In this document: in pieces, positions 11,060-21,719 of the stretch
Layout of the letters: every line of letters starts with the position of its first letter
How positions within the stretch are numbered: the stretch's first letter is position 1
NCBI GenBank assembly: GCA_963971575.1
Contig: OZ020611.1
Coordinates: 208,176,743 to 208,240,742 of the forward strand
From: Liopterus haemorrhoidalis
Lineage: Eukaryota > Arthropoda > Insecta > Coleoptera > Dytiscidae
Length of the DNA: 64,000 nucleotides
Reading direction: 5' to 3'
Translations under genes and position numbers: made by a program
The notes under the pieces: model-generated
What the model saw: only the letters and a program-made list of their open reading frames with translations
Databases searched by the model: none
Told to the model about the DNA's origin: nothing

Positions 11060-11800
11060 AATTAACAACGATTCTTCATTTTTCGCGGCCTTTTGGTCTC
11101 TATTGCTGTATGGAGACGATCAATATGAGCCAGACAGACGTCACTGTTGATGTTGAATTACTGTTTGACGTTTTTTTCCGGAATCAGCTACTGTTGAAGC
11201 TCATCATCTTCATTCCACCAAAAGCAAATACCGTTTGCAATGATCTCCTAATGGATTATTCCGCTTCTGTCCTACTATACGCACCACATTACCTTCTTAC
11301 TGTGGGCATCTTTTGCTATTCCTTTCGATGTTTCACCCGGAGACACACAAACTTTCTTTCTTTTGACGTTTTTGAAGAGCAACCAAGAATCTACCAGTGA
11401 CAAGATTTAAAAATAATGATTGCTCGTTTCTCTGCAATCGGTGAAAATTCGAACACGATCGGCTTTGTTGTTATCGGAGAGTTCACTAGGCACCTATCCA
11501 GCCAATTTCCACAGCCTTTCCAAGCCTTTTTACCTTTGGCCAGTAGCCGGGTTGTCATGCTAACGTCCTCTTCCAAGGCTGACAAAAGTGCCTGATCGTC
11601 GAAATCCGATAACCGTTCTCTTCCTTTACAACACTTGTGTCCCGATTTGAACTTGTGGAACCTTCTTTCAACTTTTTTTGACTGATTATTTCTTTGCCGA
11701 AAAGCTCGTTGAGATCGCGAAATAATTGTGCTGCTTTCCATTCTTGCTCGAAGTGGTAAAGCATTATGAGACGAACATGAATATGATTTTCGACACGCAT
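11060..11800 (-). pseudogene. Mariner transposase relic, 3'-truncated
   Basis: The minus strand begins at 11800 with the mariner N-terminus (HIHVRLIMLYHFEQEWKAAQ, then RDLNELFGKEIISQKKLKEG). In shifting frames it continues SDFDDQALLSALEEDVSMTT, a linker resembling WKLAGWVP.ELSD, then ELSDNNKADRVRIFTD. Past a damaged first-Asp region it gives LFKNVKRKKVCVSPGETSKG and HIDRLHTAIETKRPRK near 11080. It stops just before the expected HDNARPH block, so the second and third catalytic Asp residues are missing. At least four frameshifts or stops are visible. Its N-terminus abuts the family A dimer at 11806. Confidence 0.8.
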
Positions 11801-11805
11801 TTTTA

Positions 11806-12281
11806 CCGACCGCTAACATATATAAGGGAGGTATTGTGATCATACCGATTTTTAAATTTCGATATTTCGATGGATCTCCACGAATTGAGGTCCCTACATA
11901 ATGTTTCGACAATTTTTAGCTTGATGTCTGTCAGTCTGTCTGTCTGTATGTTGGTCTGTGTACACGTGCAGAGCAAATTCGGCTAAAAGGATTTTTATGA
12001 AACTTCATATTTAAGCTTTTGACATCAATGGCACGAGTTGATCACCTTTGGTAAAAATCGGTTGACTAGAAATGGGAGTTTACTCGTCACGGTTTTCAGA
12101 TTTTTGCGAATATTTCACAAAAGAGAAATATTTCGAAAAAATTTATTTACCTAAAGTTGCTATAAATGCAATAACTAACAACTTTTATTTGAGACATTTT
12201 TTGATAAAGCAGCATAAATTAAATGAAAAAAAGTACTTTGTGATGGCGGTCTGTTCTGTGGTGGCCACAGCTGATTTTTAT
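11806..12281 (+). mobile_element. Family A repeat, copy 2 (first unit of a dimer)
   Basis: Starts ACCGCTAACATATATAAGGG, carries a short (GTCT)n at 11925-11948, then ATCGGTTGACTAGAAATGGG and a long AT-rich right part ending AAGTACTTTGTGATGGCGGT...GTGGTGGCCACAGCTG. Its end is immediately followed by the start of the next unit, giving a head-to-tail dimer. Tandem copies are common for Helentron-derived elements. Confidence 0.6.
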
Positions 12282-13035
12282 TGACCGCCAGCATATATAA
12301 GGGAGGTATTGATTTATATCGATTTTGACATTTCGAGATTTCGATGGATCTCCACGAATTGAGGTCCCTACATAACGTTTTTATTATTTTTAGCATGATG
12401 TCTGCCTATCTGTCTGTCCGTCCGTCCGTCCGTCCGCGTGTCCATCCGTCTGTCTGTCTGTCTGTCGGTCTGTGTACACGTGCAGAGCAAATTCGGCTAA
12501 AAGGATTTTTATGAAACTGCATATTTAAGCTTTTGACATCAATGGCACGAGTTGATCAACTTTTGGTAAAAATCGGTTGACTAGAAATGGGAGTTTAGTC
12601 GTGTCGATTTTAAGGTTTTTGCAAATATTTCATAACAGAAAATTATTTAACAAAAGTTACTATAAAAGCAATAACTAACAACTTTGTTTTAATTTGTTTT
12701 CAAAGGGGCGTCAGCAACTTGGCTATTGGCCCCTGGTACATATATTTTTACACAATATTATTTTTACATAGTATAAACACATAATATTTTTAAATTTTAG
12801 GGAAAACATTAATTGATTTTAAATAATAACATTATTTTTGAAAAAAAAAATTGAAATTTTTTCTAAGTATCCATTTTTTCATACTTATATGTTACGTTTC
12901 CATGGTCATGATAAATAATATATCTGTTAAAAAATATTGGGCCAAGTTATTTCTACTCTGCTGCTAGAATGTATTTTATACAAGTACTTTGTGATGGCGA
13001 TCGTGCTTGTGGTGGCCACGCTGATTTTTTTTCAA
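12282..13035 (+). mobile_element. Family A repeat, copy 3 (second unit of a dimer)
   Basis: Starts ACCGCCAGCATATATAAGGG and repeats the same order of modules. It is longer than the first unit because of extra AT-rich sequence, including 12700-12900 with a block GGGGCGTCAGCAACTTGGCT not seen in the others. It ends in the same AAGTACTTTGTGATGGCGAT...GTGGTGGCCACGCTG terminus. Confidence 0.6.
12400..12473 (+). repeat. (GTCY)n microsatellite of family A
   Basis: TCTG, TCCG and related four-base units for about 70 bp, between the GAGGTCCCTACATAACG segment and TGTGTACACGTGCAGAGC. Confidence 0.9.
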
Positions 13036-13954
13036 TGTCAACTTATAGTTATGTATAACTCGAGTCAAAACAACATACAAAAACGTGTCATTTTAACTTG
13101 ATTTAGGGATAACTTGAGATGAAACATTTAACTCGTTCTTAGCACCTGGTCATAAGAATGTTTAACTTACTATTTATTAATTACCCTTCATTCCCAAATA
13201 TTAACAACCCCAAAAATCTGTTGCCCGGGTGAGATGAATCCTCTGGTTGCGGCGGCTCTGACAACAACTCTTTATCATTTTCATTTTTTCACACGACTAT
13301 CACTTTGCCATACGATACATTATTTAAAACCTTATTTAAAAATAAAAGCACTGCAAAGATTTATTTCTTTGAGCTCAAAAACAAATTTGTTCTTTGAATT
13401 TTCATATCAATCTTTCCCTTGATTCAATTTCACCAAATATCCTCATACCGAAACATCGAGAGCTTTTTAGATCAAAGTTAAACATGAATATGATTGGCAC
13501 GCCCACAACGAACGCGTTAAGAAGAAGAAACCACACGGATCTCATCGTCACTGCCATCTGTGGACGACCACTTCAATCAGCACATCGTCTACAGTTCGGT
13601 CCTTCTCATGTTTGACTTGATAATCGCTATTTGCACGCGGACTTTTTACGAAAGAAAGGAATATCTTTTCCACATAAAGTGTAAAAGCAATCATTGCATT
13701 ATAAGATGTGTTCGGATACTCTGGAAGGATTTTAGCAGGAATTTATTTGAGTTAGGAATGAGATAAATGGTGGTAATAAGAGAGCGCCGTACGTTCTGTT
13801 TTATGGGACGCAGTATTGGACACCTGGTGGCCTATATCACTTTTATTAAATGTTTTATTTTGAGTATTTTAAAACATCGTTTAAAATATAGAAATGTGTG
13901 AAAGAAATGAATGTTATTTTTGGGGTATTGAAAATATCACAAAATCATTGAACG
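13036..13954. other. Spacer, unrecognised
   Basis: Several short open frames occur on the plus strand (13234-13422, 13394-13615, 13560-13766). They overlap in different frames and resemble no family I know. Positions 13480-13640 and 13785-13850 are GC-richer than their flanks and may be old transposon pieces. Confidence 0.4.
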
Positions 13955-13969
13955 ATAATGGCAGCTGAT

Positions 13970-14082
13970 GCCGTTGTGAAAGTCTCGGGTTTGAATCCCG
14001 TTCAGGCATGAACATTTTCTCAAATAAAAATTGTCCTGGCTAATTGCCACAGCAGCAAAGGCCATTAATTAAAAAAATAATA
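13970..14082 (+). mobile_element. tRNA-derived SINE, 5'-truncated copy
   Basis: Starts within the tRNA-like head (GAAAGTCTCGGGTTTGAATC, B box), continues CCCGTTCAGGCATG, then the body with TGTCCTGGCTAATTGCCACA and GCAAAGGCCATTAA, and an A-rich tail. Perfect 15-bp target duplications ATAATGGCAGCTGAT lie at 13955-13969 and 14083-14097. The same SINE, complete, is at 21566-21719. Confidence 0.9.
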
Positions 14083-14099
14083 ATAATGGCAGCTGATTC

Positions 14100-14499
14100 A
14101 TTCGATAACATCGATACGTCCTTATGTGTATCCTTGAATTCAAACTGAACTTTAACATATTCATGAACATTTAGCTGCTATTAGCTGAAAATGTAAATCT
14201 AAATATAGTTAGTTATCTGACAGATTCATTTGCAGTTAATATGCAGGTGTAATTCCTTTGCTATTTTACTGTTTAATCTGTATTTTATCTGATGGTTATG
14301 AATACAGGTTATATTGTGATTTATGTTGTGTTTAAAGCCTGAAGTTATAATCTTCATCCGTTAGTTAATTATAAATTATTAATATAATTTAAACCAGTAC
14401 ATTAAAAGAGCTATACAAAGTTTGAATTTTAATAGTTCACATTTAGAGCTTGAACTGACTCAATTGATTATGAATTTCCCCTGATGTAGAGGGACTAGG
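14100..14499. other. AT-rich spacer
   Basis: Nothing recognised. Confidence 0.5.
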
Positions 14500-16105
14500 C
14501 AGGGCCGGCCCGAGAAAAAGCGGGGCCCGGTGCAAAAGGCTCGCACCGGGAAGAAGGCCTCGCACTTCTTCTTTAAAAAAAAAAAAACACATTCAAAATA
14601 ATTGTATTTTGCAATATTGCACTTATTTGTACTGTCATAATTTCTTGTCAGTTATGCAATAGTTGACAGAAACATATTGTTATCAAATTTATTTCCTAGG
14701 ACCATGCACATGTAGACGTAAATTCGATTTTTATATTGGGTTATGTACAGTGGGTGGCCAAATTATTAGGGACAGTGCAGATTTTCTGTAATTTTCAAAT
14801 GAATTTAATGAGGAAATAAGTGGCTTTGGGTCTCGTATTTATTTTTATTCATTAGAGTGATTTATTTAGAATATAAAACGACATAATTGCTTATTCATAA
14901 TCATTTATTTTTGTATAAAAAGTGTTAATTTAACAAATTAAGTAAAATCTTAATATTTTGTAATGCCACCCTTTGCGGCTTCCAGGCGTTTGGGCATGCT
15001 TTCTATGCAGACTTTTGCGTTGTGTCGGAGATTGGGGTTGTGATGCCACTCTCTAATAAGGGTTTCTATAAATTACCGCTTGGTGGTGACGATTTCTTGG
15101 CGATCTCCCGCTTTTTAAAACAATATTGATACCAGCAACAAGAATATAGAAGAAAAATGATTTAAAAACAATGTATTTTCTCACAAAATGCATTTAAACT
15201 TGATAATTACAGAGGGGGTGTGCTGTCCCTAATAATTTGGCCACCCACTGTATGTTCAATATTTCATTTACCTCTAAGAGCTAACCTCGATCAACAATCG
15301 TCTTCCAATTGCAATCTTAATAACAATAATATCAACAACAACAATAATAACGAAAAAAAAAACAATAATATATCTTAACAAAAAACAATTAATTATGAAA
15401 TGAACACTACTTTTTCTCTACACGCCAATGAGTTAACGAACAACATGAAGTTATCAACAAACAAAGAAATCTGATTGGTTCTTTGTTAAATTGGAATTTT
15501 GAGATATGAGAGAGAATACAGTTTTGATATTTTTAAGCTCATTGTTAACTGTTATGTAACTGACAAGAAATTATGATCACACGGTACATATTAGTTACAT
15601 TAATAATTTATGAATAATTAACTAATATTTAACAAAATAATATAAATAGCTAAAAAGATCTATAAATACCTATTTCATAACGACCACTGCCCACAGAAAA
15701 CCTATTGTTATGAAATCTCATCCTGAAAACAGTACTGAAATCATGACGCGACCCAGATGCCCATAGAATGTTTTAGACCGTATGCAAAAGTGTCTTATTG
15801 AGATGCGGATATAATTTCAAACTGTTTAATCGGTAAGAAAATAGTAAATTAAATCGACAAGGATGGACTGGAGCCAATGAAATAAACTATATACAAAGAG
15901 ATTTCCGGTTCTGGCTGCATTGTTTATACATATTTAGTAGAAATAAGTTCAAATAATTTCATATTTTGTATAAAGGTAAACTGCAACTATGAAAAGAACC
16001 GATTTAGTCATTCTATAAATAAAAAAATAAAAACTCGGATCGCGAGGGGCCTTCCGAAGCGCGGGGCCTTGTGCGGTCGCACCGTTCGCACAACAGTAAC
16101 TTTAA
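14500..16105. mobile_element. Possible old TIR element with GC-rich ends
   Basis: The left end is CAGGGCCGGCCCGAG followed by a hairpin CCCGGTGC...GCACCGGG (14527-14550). The right end near 16033-16100 has GAGGGGCCTTCCGAAGCGCG and GTGCGGTCGCAC. The two ends share GCGGGGCC and GTGC..CGCACC words, but a clean inverted repeat and target duplication could not be established. The interior is AT-rich, except for a Tc1-derived MITE inserted at 14748. Confidence 0.25.
14748..15250 (-). mobile_element. Tc1-derived MITE
   Basis: Perfect 28-bp terminal inverted repeats beginning CAGTGGGTGGCCAAATTATT, flanked by TA on both sides (14746-14747, 15251-15252). On the minus strand, roughly 15115 down to 14950, the interior still encodes the C-terminal end of a Tc1-like transposase: LIREWHHNPNLRHNAK and ESMPKRLEAAKGGITKY. 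The catalytic domain is gone. It is therefore a deletion derivative carrying a remnant of its parent protein. Confidence 0.85.
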
Positions 16106-16804
16106 TACATCTTGGACCACATTCAGTAAAAAAATAGAAAAATGAGCACATTTTTACTTTTGAAAAAAGTTTTTAATGGGATTTTCCTCAAAAAACGTTT
16201 GTCCACCCACTCTAATTCCCAGATGGGTTCATTTAAAAATATTACACAAATTACAATAGTGTATATTGATGGGAACCAGAATAGTTCAACAGAAATTTTT
16301 GATCAGATTAGATCAAAAAATATCGATTTGTTTGTGCCTTTAAAAACAAAACCTTTTTTTAATATAAATTTAATGTTTGGTATCAAATGAAAGCGAGTAA
16401 GACGTAAATTAAGTCGTAGAACGGAAAGTAGTTTTTTAAAATATCTTTACTTTAATATAATATGAAAGTCTGAAAAAATCTGAGTAAAGTATAACAATGT
16501 AAACTGAAATAGTACCACAGGTATTTTCGATCTGATAATTATTTCGAAAGTTATCGAACTTTTTGCAGCACCTTATTAATAATATATATTGTAATATTTG
16601 ACTGACTAGAACTGGATAGCTGTATCTGAGTCTTGATGCAAACGCATCTAAAATACGATTGTTGTCTCCGCATGAAAACACGTAGATTATTCTATCAAAA
16701 GTTATCGAAATTTATGATTTTTAATATCATTTATTTATACAAATATTCATTTATTTTACAAATATAAGGATAATAAATGCAGTATAAGACATATGAATAA
16801 AGTT
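16106..16804. other. AT-rich segment with a family-B-type motif
   Basis: No credible gene. GGTATCAAATGAAAGCG at about 16379 matches, on the minus strand, the GCTTTCATTTGATACC motif of family B (51954), so part of this stretch is probably a diverged relative in reverse orientation. Confidence 0.4.
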
Positions 16805-17480
16805 AAGGTGACTACTTTGTAGCCAATAAAATATTTTCCACATAAAACTCATAGAGTTTTGTAAAAATGTTCCTAATTTTTTTAAACACAAAAATAGTTT
16901 TTCTTATTTTGGACGTTAGTTATTCAATATATTTGTCCCATTTGAAGTGACAATCGATAACCACACCAAGATATTTAACTTTTTCTTGTTTTTTGATAAT
17001 AAGGTTACATCTACAAGATATTATATTAGTACAATTGGACTCATGTATGGTCATTTCTGAAAAGTGAGGTTGGGTATTACTATATGAGGTAAATATAAGG
17101 AACACCGATTTATGTACGTTTAAATTTAATATCTAGCCAAGCTTTTATATTTTGCATATCTTATTTTGCACATCTAACAAGTCATTAATATAAATAATAA
17201 AAAGTAAGGGGCCCATAACTGGGCCTTGGGGGACTCCAGATTTTACATATTTTTTAATACTATGATGTTTCTCAATTCTTACTGTTTGATATATATTAGT
17301 TAAATAGCTTTTTAATAAATTATACGTTGTGCCGCGTATGCCACTTAAGTCAAGTTTTTTTAGAAGTAAAGAATGGTCAGCTGTATCAAACGCCGTTGAT
17401 AAATCAAGAAATATTGCCATGCATGGACAGGACATGTTAAATGCTATATGTATGCAATATGTATCCACAATTTGTTATTA
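16805..17480 (-). pseudogene. LINE reverse transcriptase fragment (jockey/CR1-like)
   Basis: Minus-strand reading from 17468: FLDLSTAFDTADHSLLLKKL (RT motif with the first catalytic Asp), SYLTNIYQTVRI, then GVPQGPVMGPLLFIIYINDL. The frame breaks after QNKICKI and resumes as LIFTSYSNTQPHFSEM and VKYLGVVIDCHFKWDKYIE (the 'YLG..ID..L.W..H' block), and can be followed to about 16805. The FADD box expected between these parts is deleted, so the polymerase centre is destroyed. The 5' side (17483 upward) abuts a family B terminus. Confidence 0.8.
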
Positions 17481-17482
17481 AT

Positions 17483-17532
17483 CATTAAATACCTACAAAA
17501 CCGTAAAATGTGTGAAAATTTGCACTTCGCAT
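17483..17532 (-). repeat. Family B/C 5' terminus, reverse orientation
   Basis: On the minus strand: GAAGTGCAAATTTTCACACA, then TTTTACGGTTTTGTAGGTAT. This matches the start of families B and C (GTGTGAATTTTCACACATTT, CAGGGTTTTGTAGGTATTT) with a few changes. Confidence 0.55.
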
Positions 17533-18189
17533 AATTTTTTTAATAAATTAGTATAACGGACTCAATTGGATTCTGGACTACGATTTAGTATTATGTGGTT
17601 TAGTTTACAGGGCGCCCGGACTCTTATTTAGAATTATGTAGTACAATCGACTCGACTAGTACTACGATTTTGTTATCTAATAGCAGACACTCGATATGTA
17701 GACTGCTAAATTGAACTCTCTCAGTTTCAACAAAACCCTAAAAAGTATGCACATCAACTCTTATATAATTTATAAATGAAAATCGAAACTCTCGCCATCG
17801 TTTTGAGATTCCACAGTAAATTGGTTTATATAATAATGAGAACTGTCACTTATGAGTTAAACAAAAAGCATTTTCCTGATATTCTAAGAGTTCTTTTTAT
17901 ATTTTCAGGATTATTACAAGAAAGGAAGGAATTTAGTGACAGACATGTCAGCAGAATAAGGATTTTCAGTTAGTTTGATGGTGTGAAACGGAGTGGAAAA
18001 CCAAGAAATAAATGGATTATAGTTGTAGGGTGAACTATCTCAAGTGTAAATAACAAAAGGAAATGCATGGCAAGATGAATGGACTAGAGGGAAGTGGAAT
18101 ATTCCAGAAGGGATGCTGTAACTACACTATACTGTCGCAACATCCAGCTTTTGGTATGTACATTTTGAAATGTTATTATTATATGTAAC
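17533..18189. other. AT-rich spacer
   Basis: No convincing gene or repeat boundary. A short open frame at 17776-17973 has no recognisable features. Confidence 0.5.
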
Positions 18190-18560
18190 TAGTGGGTGTA
18201 CCCTAGCCCGACAAGAGGGGGGGTAGCCGGGGAAATTTTCCGGGGTCCCCTGGTGCTTGGGGCCCCGGGTTTGGCGCGTGGCCGTCACTCAATTGTATTT
18301 GCTCGTCTTTTTTTTTTTTCTCGTCTCTTGTATGAGGATCTTTTTTTGTGCTCATCACTTGTTTTTTGTATGTGAGGACCTTTTTTTAAATTGTATTTTC
18401 ACCTGTATTATAATAAAAATTCATGGATATATAATTGATCATTACCCGGGGACCGCAAAGAAAGTTTCTCCACGCGGCCCTGGGCGTACCCGTGCTTCAG
18501 TACTTAAAACGAAGAAAGTAGAGCATAACGCTCACAACGTTAAAGTTAAATATATAAAAC
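18190..18560 (-). mobile_element. Probable Helitron 3' end, reverse orientation
   Basis: Read on the minus strand, GTCGGGCTAGGGTACACCCA is followed by CTAGT. The GGGTGTACCC-like arms form a hairpin just before CTAG, as at insect Helitron 3' ends. The adjoining 100 bp are unusually GC-rich (GGGGCCCCAAG, CCGGAAAATTTCCCCGG). Another GC-rich patch at 18445-18500 may belong to the same element. The 5' end was not identified. Confidence 0.4.
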
Positions 18561-18884
18561 GATAACATAATTTGCAATTAACTATTAGACCAGCGTTTCC
18601 CAACCTTTTTTGGCTCGCGTACCACTTGGTAGTACATCACGCTAAATTGTACCACTTCGTAAAAATTATCGTATTTCGTATATTTATTTACTTAGTAGAT
18701 AGAAACGAAATATGACAAAATAGTAGATTCTACTATTTTGTCATATTTAGTTTACTAATAAATGGTTTTAATAAAAACACAGAATTATAAAAAACCAATT
18801 AATAAATTTTCTATATGTTTATTATTATAATCAAATATTTTATAAAATAAATTTAATTAGATCCTTGTGCTTATTTCGAAGAAC

Positions 18885-19143
18885 ATAATTTTTTGAAATT
18901 TATTTCAAAAGATGCGAGGTATACCTTTAAGTCTACAGCTTCGTTCAATCTGTTTCGATAGTTATTTGTTTTTTTAAATATATGAAGAAAAAGCTCTTTC
19001 TACTAATTCCGTACTAGTAAACGGTAATAATAATTTAAGAGCTTTGTCAGAAAGTTGTTCATATTCTTTATCAATGTTTAACCAAAAATTAATTAGGTTG
19101 TGTTGTTTGAATTCTACTTGTAAAGTTCTGTCACATAATAATT
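18885..19143 (-). pseudogene. hAT transposase C-terminal (dimerisation) relic
   Basis: Minus strand: LLCDRTLQVEFKQHNLINFW, then LSDKALKLLLPFTSTELVERAF, then YRNRLNEAVDLKVYLASF and INFKKLCSSK. This is the conserved hAT C-terminal dimerisation block (LLPF.TTY.CE.AFS...K..YRNRL....DLR). The upstream part of the frame continues on the other side of the nested element at about 20474-20590 (MEYFPKPENTENLENKNHYQ), showing where it was split. The catalytic domain is not present. Confidence 0.75.
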
Positions 19144-19146
19144 GTA

Positions 19147-20467
19147 CAAGGTGTCTCAAAAGAAATTTTATATTTAGTGGATCGATTAAAAAAAAAAGTA
19201 AGCCGTATATAGAAAAAAATGTTTATTAATTATTAAAATACACTTTTTGGGGATTTATTTCTTAAAAATAATATCGTCTAAATGTAGACCCTCGCGTTCT
19301 CGGCACTCATTTAATCGAACAGTAAAATTACTTATGACGTCTCGGCAGGTGGACTCAGGGATGGCTGCCATTTCGTGACGGATATTTTCTTTCAAATGCA
19401 CCAGTGAAGTCGGTTTATTGGCGTAAACTTTAGATTTAAGATAACCCCATAGGAAAAAGTCCATAGGGGTTAAATCTGGACTGCGTGGAGGCCAATTTAT
19501 GTCACCTCTCCGGGAGATCAATTTGCCTGAGAAAATTTCACGAACACGTGGCAGAGACATATTGGACGTGTGTGAAGTTGCTCCGTCCTGTTGGAACCAT
19601 GTTCTTTGGTTATAGCCAGGAAAGTTTCAGGTACCAAGAAGTTCAGGTACCAAGAAGTTGTCTAACATCTCCACATAACGCTCTGAATTCACTGTAACTG
19701 CACGCCCCCTTTCGTCTTCAAAAAAGTAAGGACCGATAATTTCTCGCGCCGACATCGCAGCCCATACGGTCACTTTAGGCGAATGTAGGGGTTTCTGATG
19801 TTTGCGTTTCGGATTCGTTGCACTCCAGTAGCGGCAGTTCTGCTTATTTACGTGGCCATTAAGATGAAAATGAGCTTCATCCGAAAACAAAATGTTGTTA
19901 AACGTTGAAAATCGCTCAATCACCTGATTTACGAAATTAAGCCTCTGACTGGCATCTTGGGGCTTTAATTCTTGCACCAATTGAATTTTGTAGGGGTGCA
20001 GCTTTAGGTCTTTGTGCATAATGCGATGTAATGATGATCTATGCACATTTAAAGCACTTGCGCGCTTTCGAATTGAAAGGTTCGGGTCGTCACGAACAGA
20101 CTGATTAACATTCTTCACGTTTTCTACCGTTCTTGATGACCTAGGTCGCCCGGATTTTGATTTATCCAGCGTTGTACCAATCTCTTCAAACTTTTTAACC
20201 CAATTTCGAATGAGAGGAATGCTTGGCGCATCATTTAATTGGCGAAAACCTCGAATACTGCAGAATTTTCTACGCGCTACAGTCGCCGAATCACCGTTTT
20301 TGTAAAACTCTCGCACGCATAACGCGCGTTCTGCTCCCGAGAAACGCTCCATAGCGACTGAATTCCCAAGAGCCAGGCTACCGATTGACATAACCCCCGC
20401 GCCCGTTGGATACGTTGCGTTCACGCAGTAAGCTAAATAAATATAAAATTTCTTTTGAGACACCTTG
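19147..20467 (-). mobile_element. DD41D Tc1/mariner-type element, copy 1
   Basis: 1,321 bp with inverted repeats beginning CAAGGTGTCTCAAAAGAAAT, flanked by TA (19145-19146, 20468-20469). It contains one transposase frame with a single in-frame stop. The second copy, 55271-56597, is 1,327 bp and the same family. It sits inside the hAT element, so it is the younger insertion. Confidence 0.9.
19255..20352 (-). pseudogene. DD41D transposase, one in-frame stop
   Basis: Start chosen at ATG 20352 (MERFSGAERALCVREF), the usual opening of this family's N-terminal helix-turn-helix region; an in-frame ATG at 20391 also exists. Then come HTH residues (NGDSATVARRKF), a linker with GRPRSSRTVENV, a second helix region (RKRASALNVHRSSLHRIMH), the first catalytic Asp in ILFSDEAHFHL, the second in WFQQDGATSH and the third in SPDLTPMDFF. 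Forty-one residues separate the last two. The only lesion I see is TGA at 19627-19629, made by a local duplication of TTCAGGTACCAAGAAG; the downstream part (to the stop at 19255) stays in frame. A bipartite, nearly intact gene. Confidence 0.85.
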
Positions 20468-20594
20468 TATTACATTTTCTTTATCTTTTACTGATAATGA
20501 TTCTTATTTTCTAAATTTTCTGTGTTTTCGGGTTTTGGAAAATACTCCATGAAAGACAATTTTAATCCTGTTAAATGACTAATTTAACAGGATA

Positions 20595-20597
<3 letters not shown>

Positions 20598-20664
<67 letters not shown>
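20598..20664. repeat. (TA)n microsatellite
   Basis: About 33 TA units inside the hAT element. The apparent Tyr-Ile reading frame over it is an artefact. Confidence 0.95.
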
Positions 20665-20665
<1 letters not shown>

Positions 20666-20960
20666 CTCGTATATCTTGAGACAGACTAACCTTATTTTCA
20701 AACAAAAAATATGTAGAGTTTCGAATACTTCCGGTTGATTGTTTTCGATACCCTGTTTCCAAAAATCTAATTTCTTAATCATACTTTCTCTACACATATT
20801 TTTCTCTGTACATATTTTTATGAAATGCAGGAAACAACGTTTCTATGATATTTTTATGATTTTATTTTTTTTATTTTTTATGTCCGCCATTATTGATTAT
20901 TTTTCGTGTACCACCAACCAGCAACTCGCGTACCACAGGTTGGGAAACGCTGTATTAGAC

Positions 20961-21368
20961 AATGGGAAATACAGAAATCTCCAGCACTGCCATCTATTGG
21001 TAAGTTCCGCACCAAATAGCGACATACATGTACAACTTTAAAAATATCTGTGCATGCGTACACTTTACACTACGATAATTCTGATATTATTTATCTTTGA
21101 TGTATAGTGTATAGTGTACATTATAAATGTATAGTGTACATTATGATTCTACGTGAAATGCTCTAATTTTTATCCTAAAATAATTGATACATCACTATAA
21201 AACTCCGATGTTACGCACCCACAACCTTTATAATACAAAAACTATTACGTTTAATATTGCCCAATACACGATATCGGTGCATGATAGGAATATGTTTTCG
21301 CGAATTTTTTTTTTTAGATTTAGTTAACATCTACATTTTTTGTCTACATAATATTGATATATCTCTTA
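20961..21368. other. AT-rich spacer with a short direct repeat
   Basis: TGTATAGTGTACATTATRA occurs twice between about 21102 and 21146. Otherwise nothing is recognised. Confidence 0.5.
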
Positions 21369-21504
21369 GGGCCGGTTTCTGATAGCTTAGCCGAGTTTAA
21401 TCTTTTGGTTAAACTCGGTTACAATATAACAATCCCATAAGTAACCATAGCAATCATTTTTTAACCGTTTGATTATAGTTAACTAAGCTTTCAGATACCG
21501 GCCT
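21369..21504. mobile_element. Small MITE with TTA duplication
   Basis: 136 bp with imperfect inverted ends GGGCCGGTTTCTGATAGCTT and, inverted, AGGCCGGTATCTGAAAGCTT; TTA on both sides (21366-21368, 21505-21507). The 3-bp duplication and GGCCGGT ends suggest a PIF/Harbinger-type MITE. Inside is a further hairpin (CCGAGTTTAA / TTAAACTCGG, 21391-21418). Confidence 0.7.
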
Positions 21505-21565
21505 TTAAAAAACAACAAATAAAAAATCAAATATAATTAGTGAAAATAGAAACAAATTATTACTT

Positions 21566-21719
21566 TTTTTTAAATTTAATGGCCTTTGCTGTTGTGGCAA
21601 TTAGCCAGGACAGTTATTATTTGAGAAAATTTCCATGCCTGAACGGGATTCGAACCCGAGACCTTCGCAACGCAGAGCACATGTGTTACCACTACGCTAC
21701 GCCGGTCGGCAAATAGTAA
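21566..21719 (-). mobile_element. tRNA-derived SINE, full-length copy
   Basis: On the minus strand: GCCGACCGGCGTAGCG, A box TAGCGTAGTGGTAA, B box GGTTCGAATCC, CCGTTCAGGCATGG, then the body GTCCTGGCTAATTGCCACAA and GCAAAGGCCATT with an A/T-rich tail. Perfect 12-bp target duplications AAATTATTACTT lie at 21554-21565 and 21720-21731. Pol III transcription from the internal A and B boxes is expected from the SINE class. Confidence 0.9.

Larger units (their letters stand above)
18591..20952 (-). mobile_element. hAT element with nested DD41D element
   Basis: TIRs CAGCGTTTCCCAACCT at both ends and a perfect 8-bp target duplication TATTAGAC (18583-18590, 20953-20960). The interior encodes a hAT transposase C-terminus on the minus strand, split by a DD41D element at 19147-20467. 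A (TA)n array lies at 20598-20664. Without the insertion the element is about 1.04 kb, so most of the transposase had already been lost. The TIR sequence resembles the Buster-type hATs of insects. Confidence 0.85.

Noticed and set aside
13234..13766. Three overlapping plus-strand open frames
   Set aside because: Different frames, no motif, no splice pattern that I could defend; listed only as spacer.
20579..20797. Open frame with a Tyr-Ile repeat
   Set aside because: Translation of a (TA)n microsatellite inside a hAT element.
21566..21719. Functional tRNA gene
   Set aside because: The tRNA-like head continues into a non-tRNA body with tail and target duplication, so it is a SINE.
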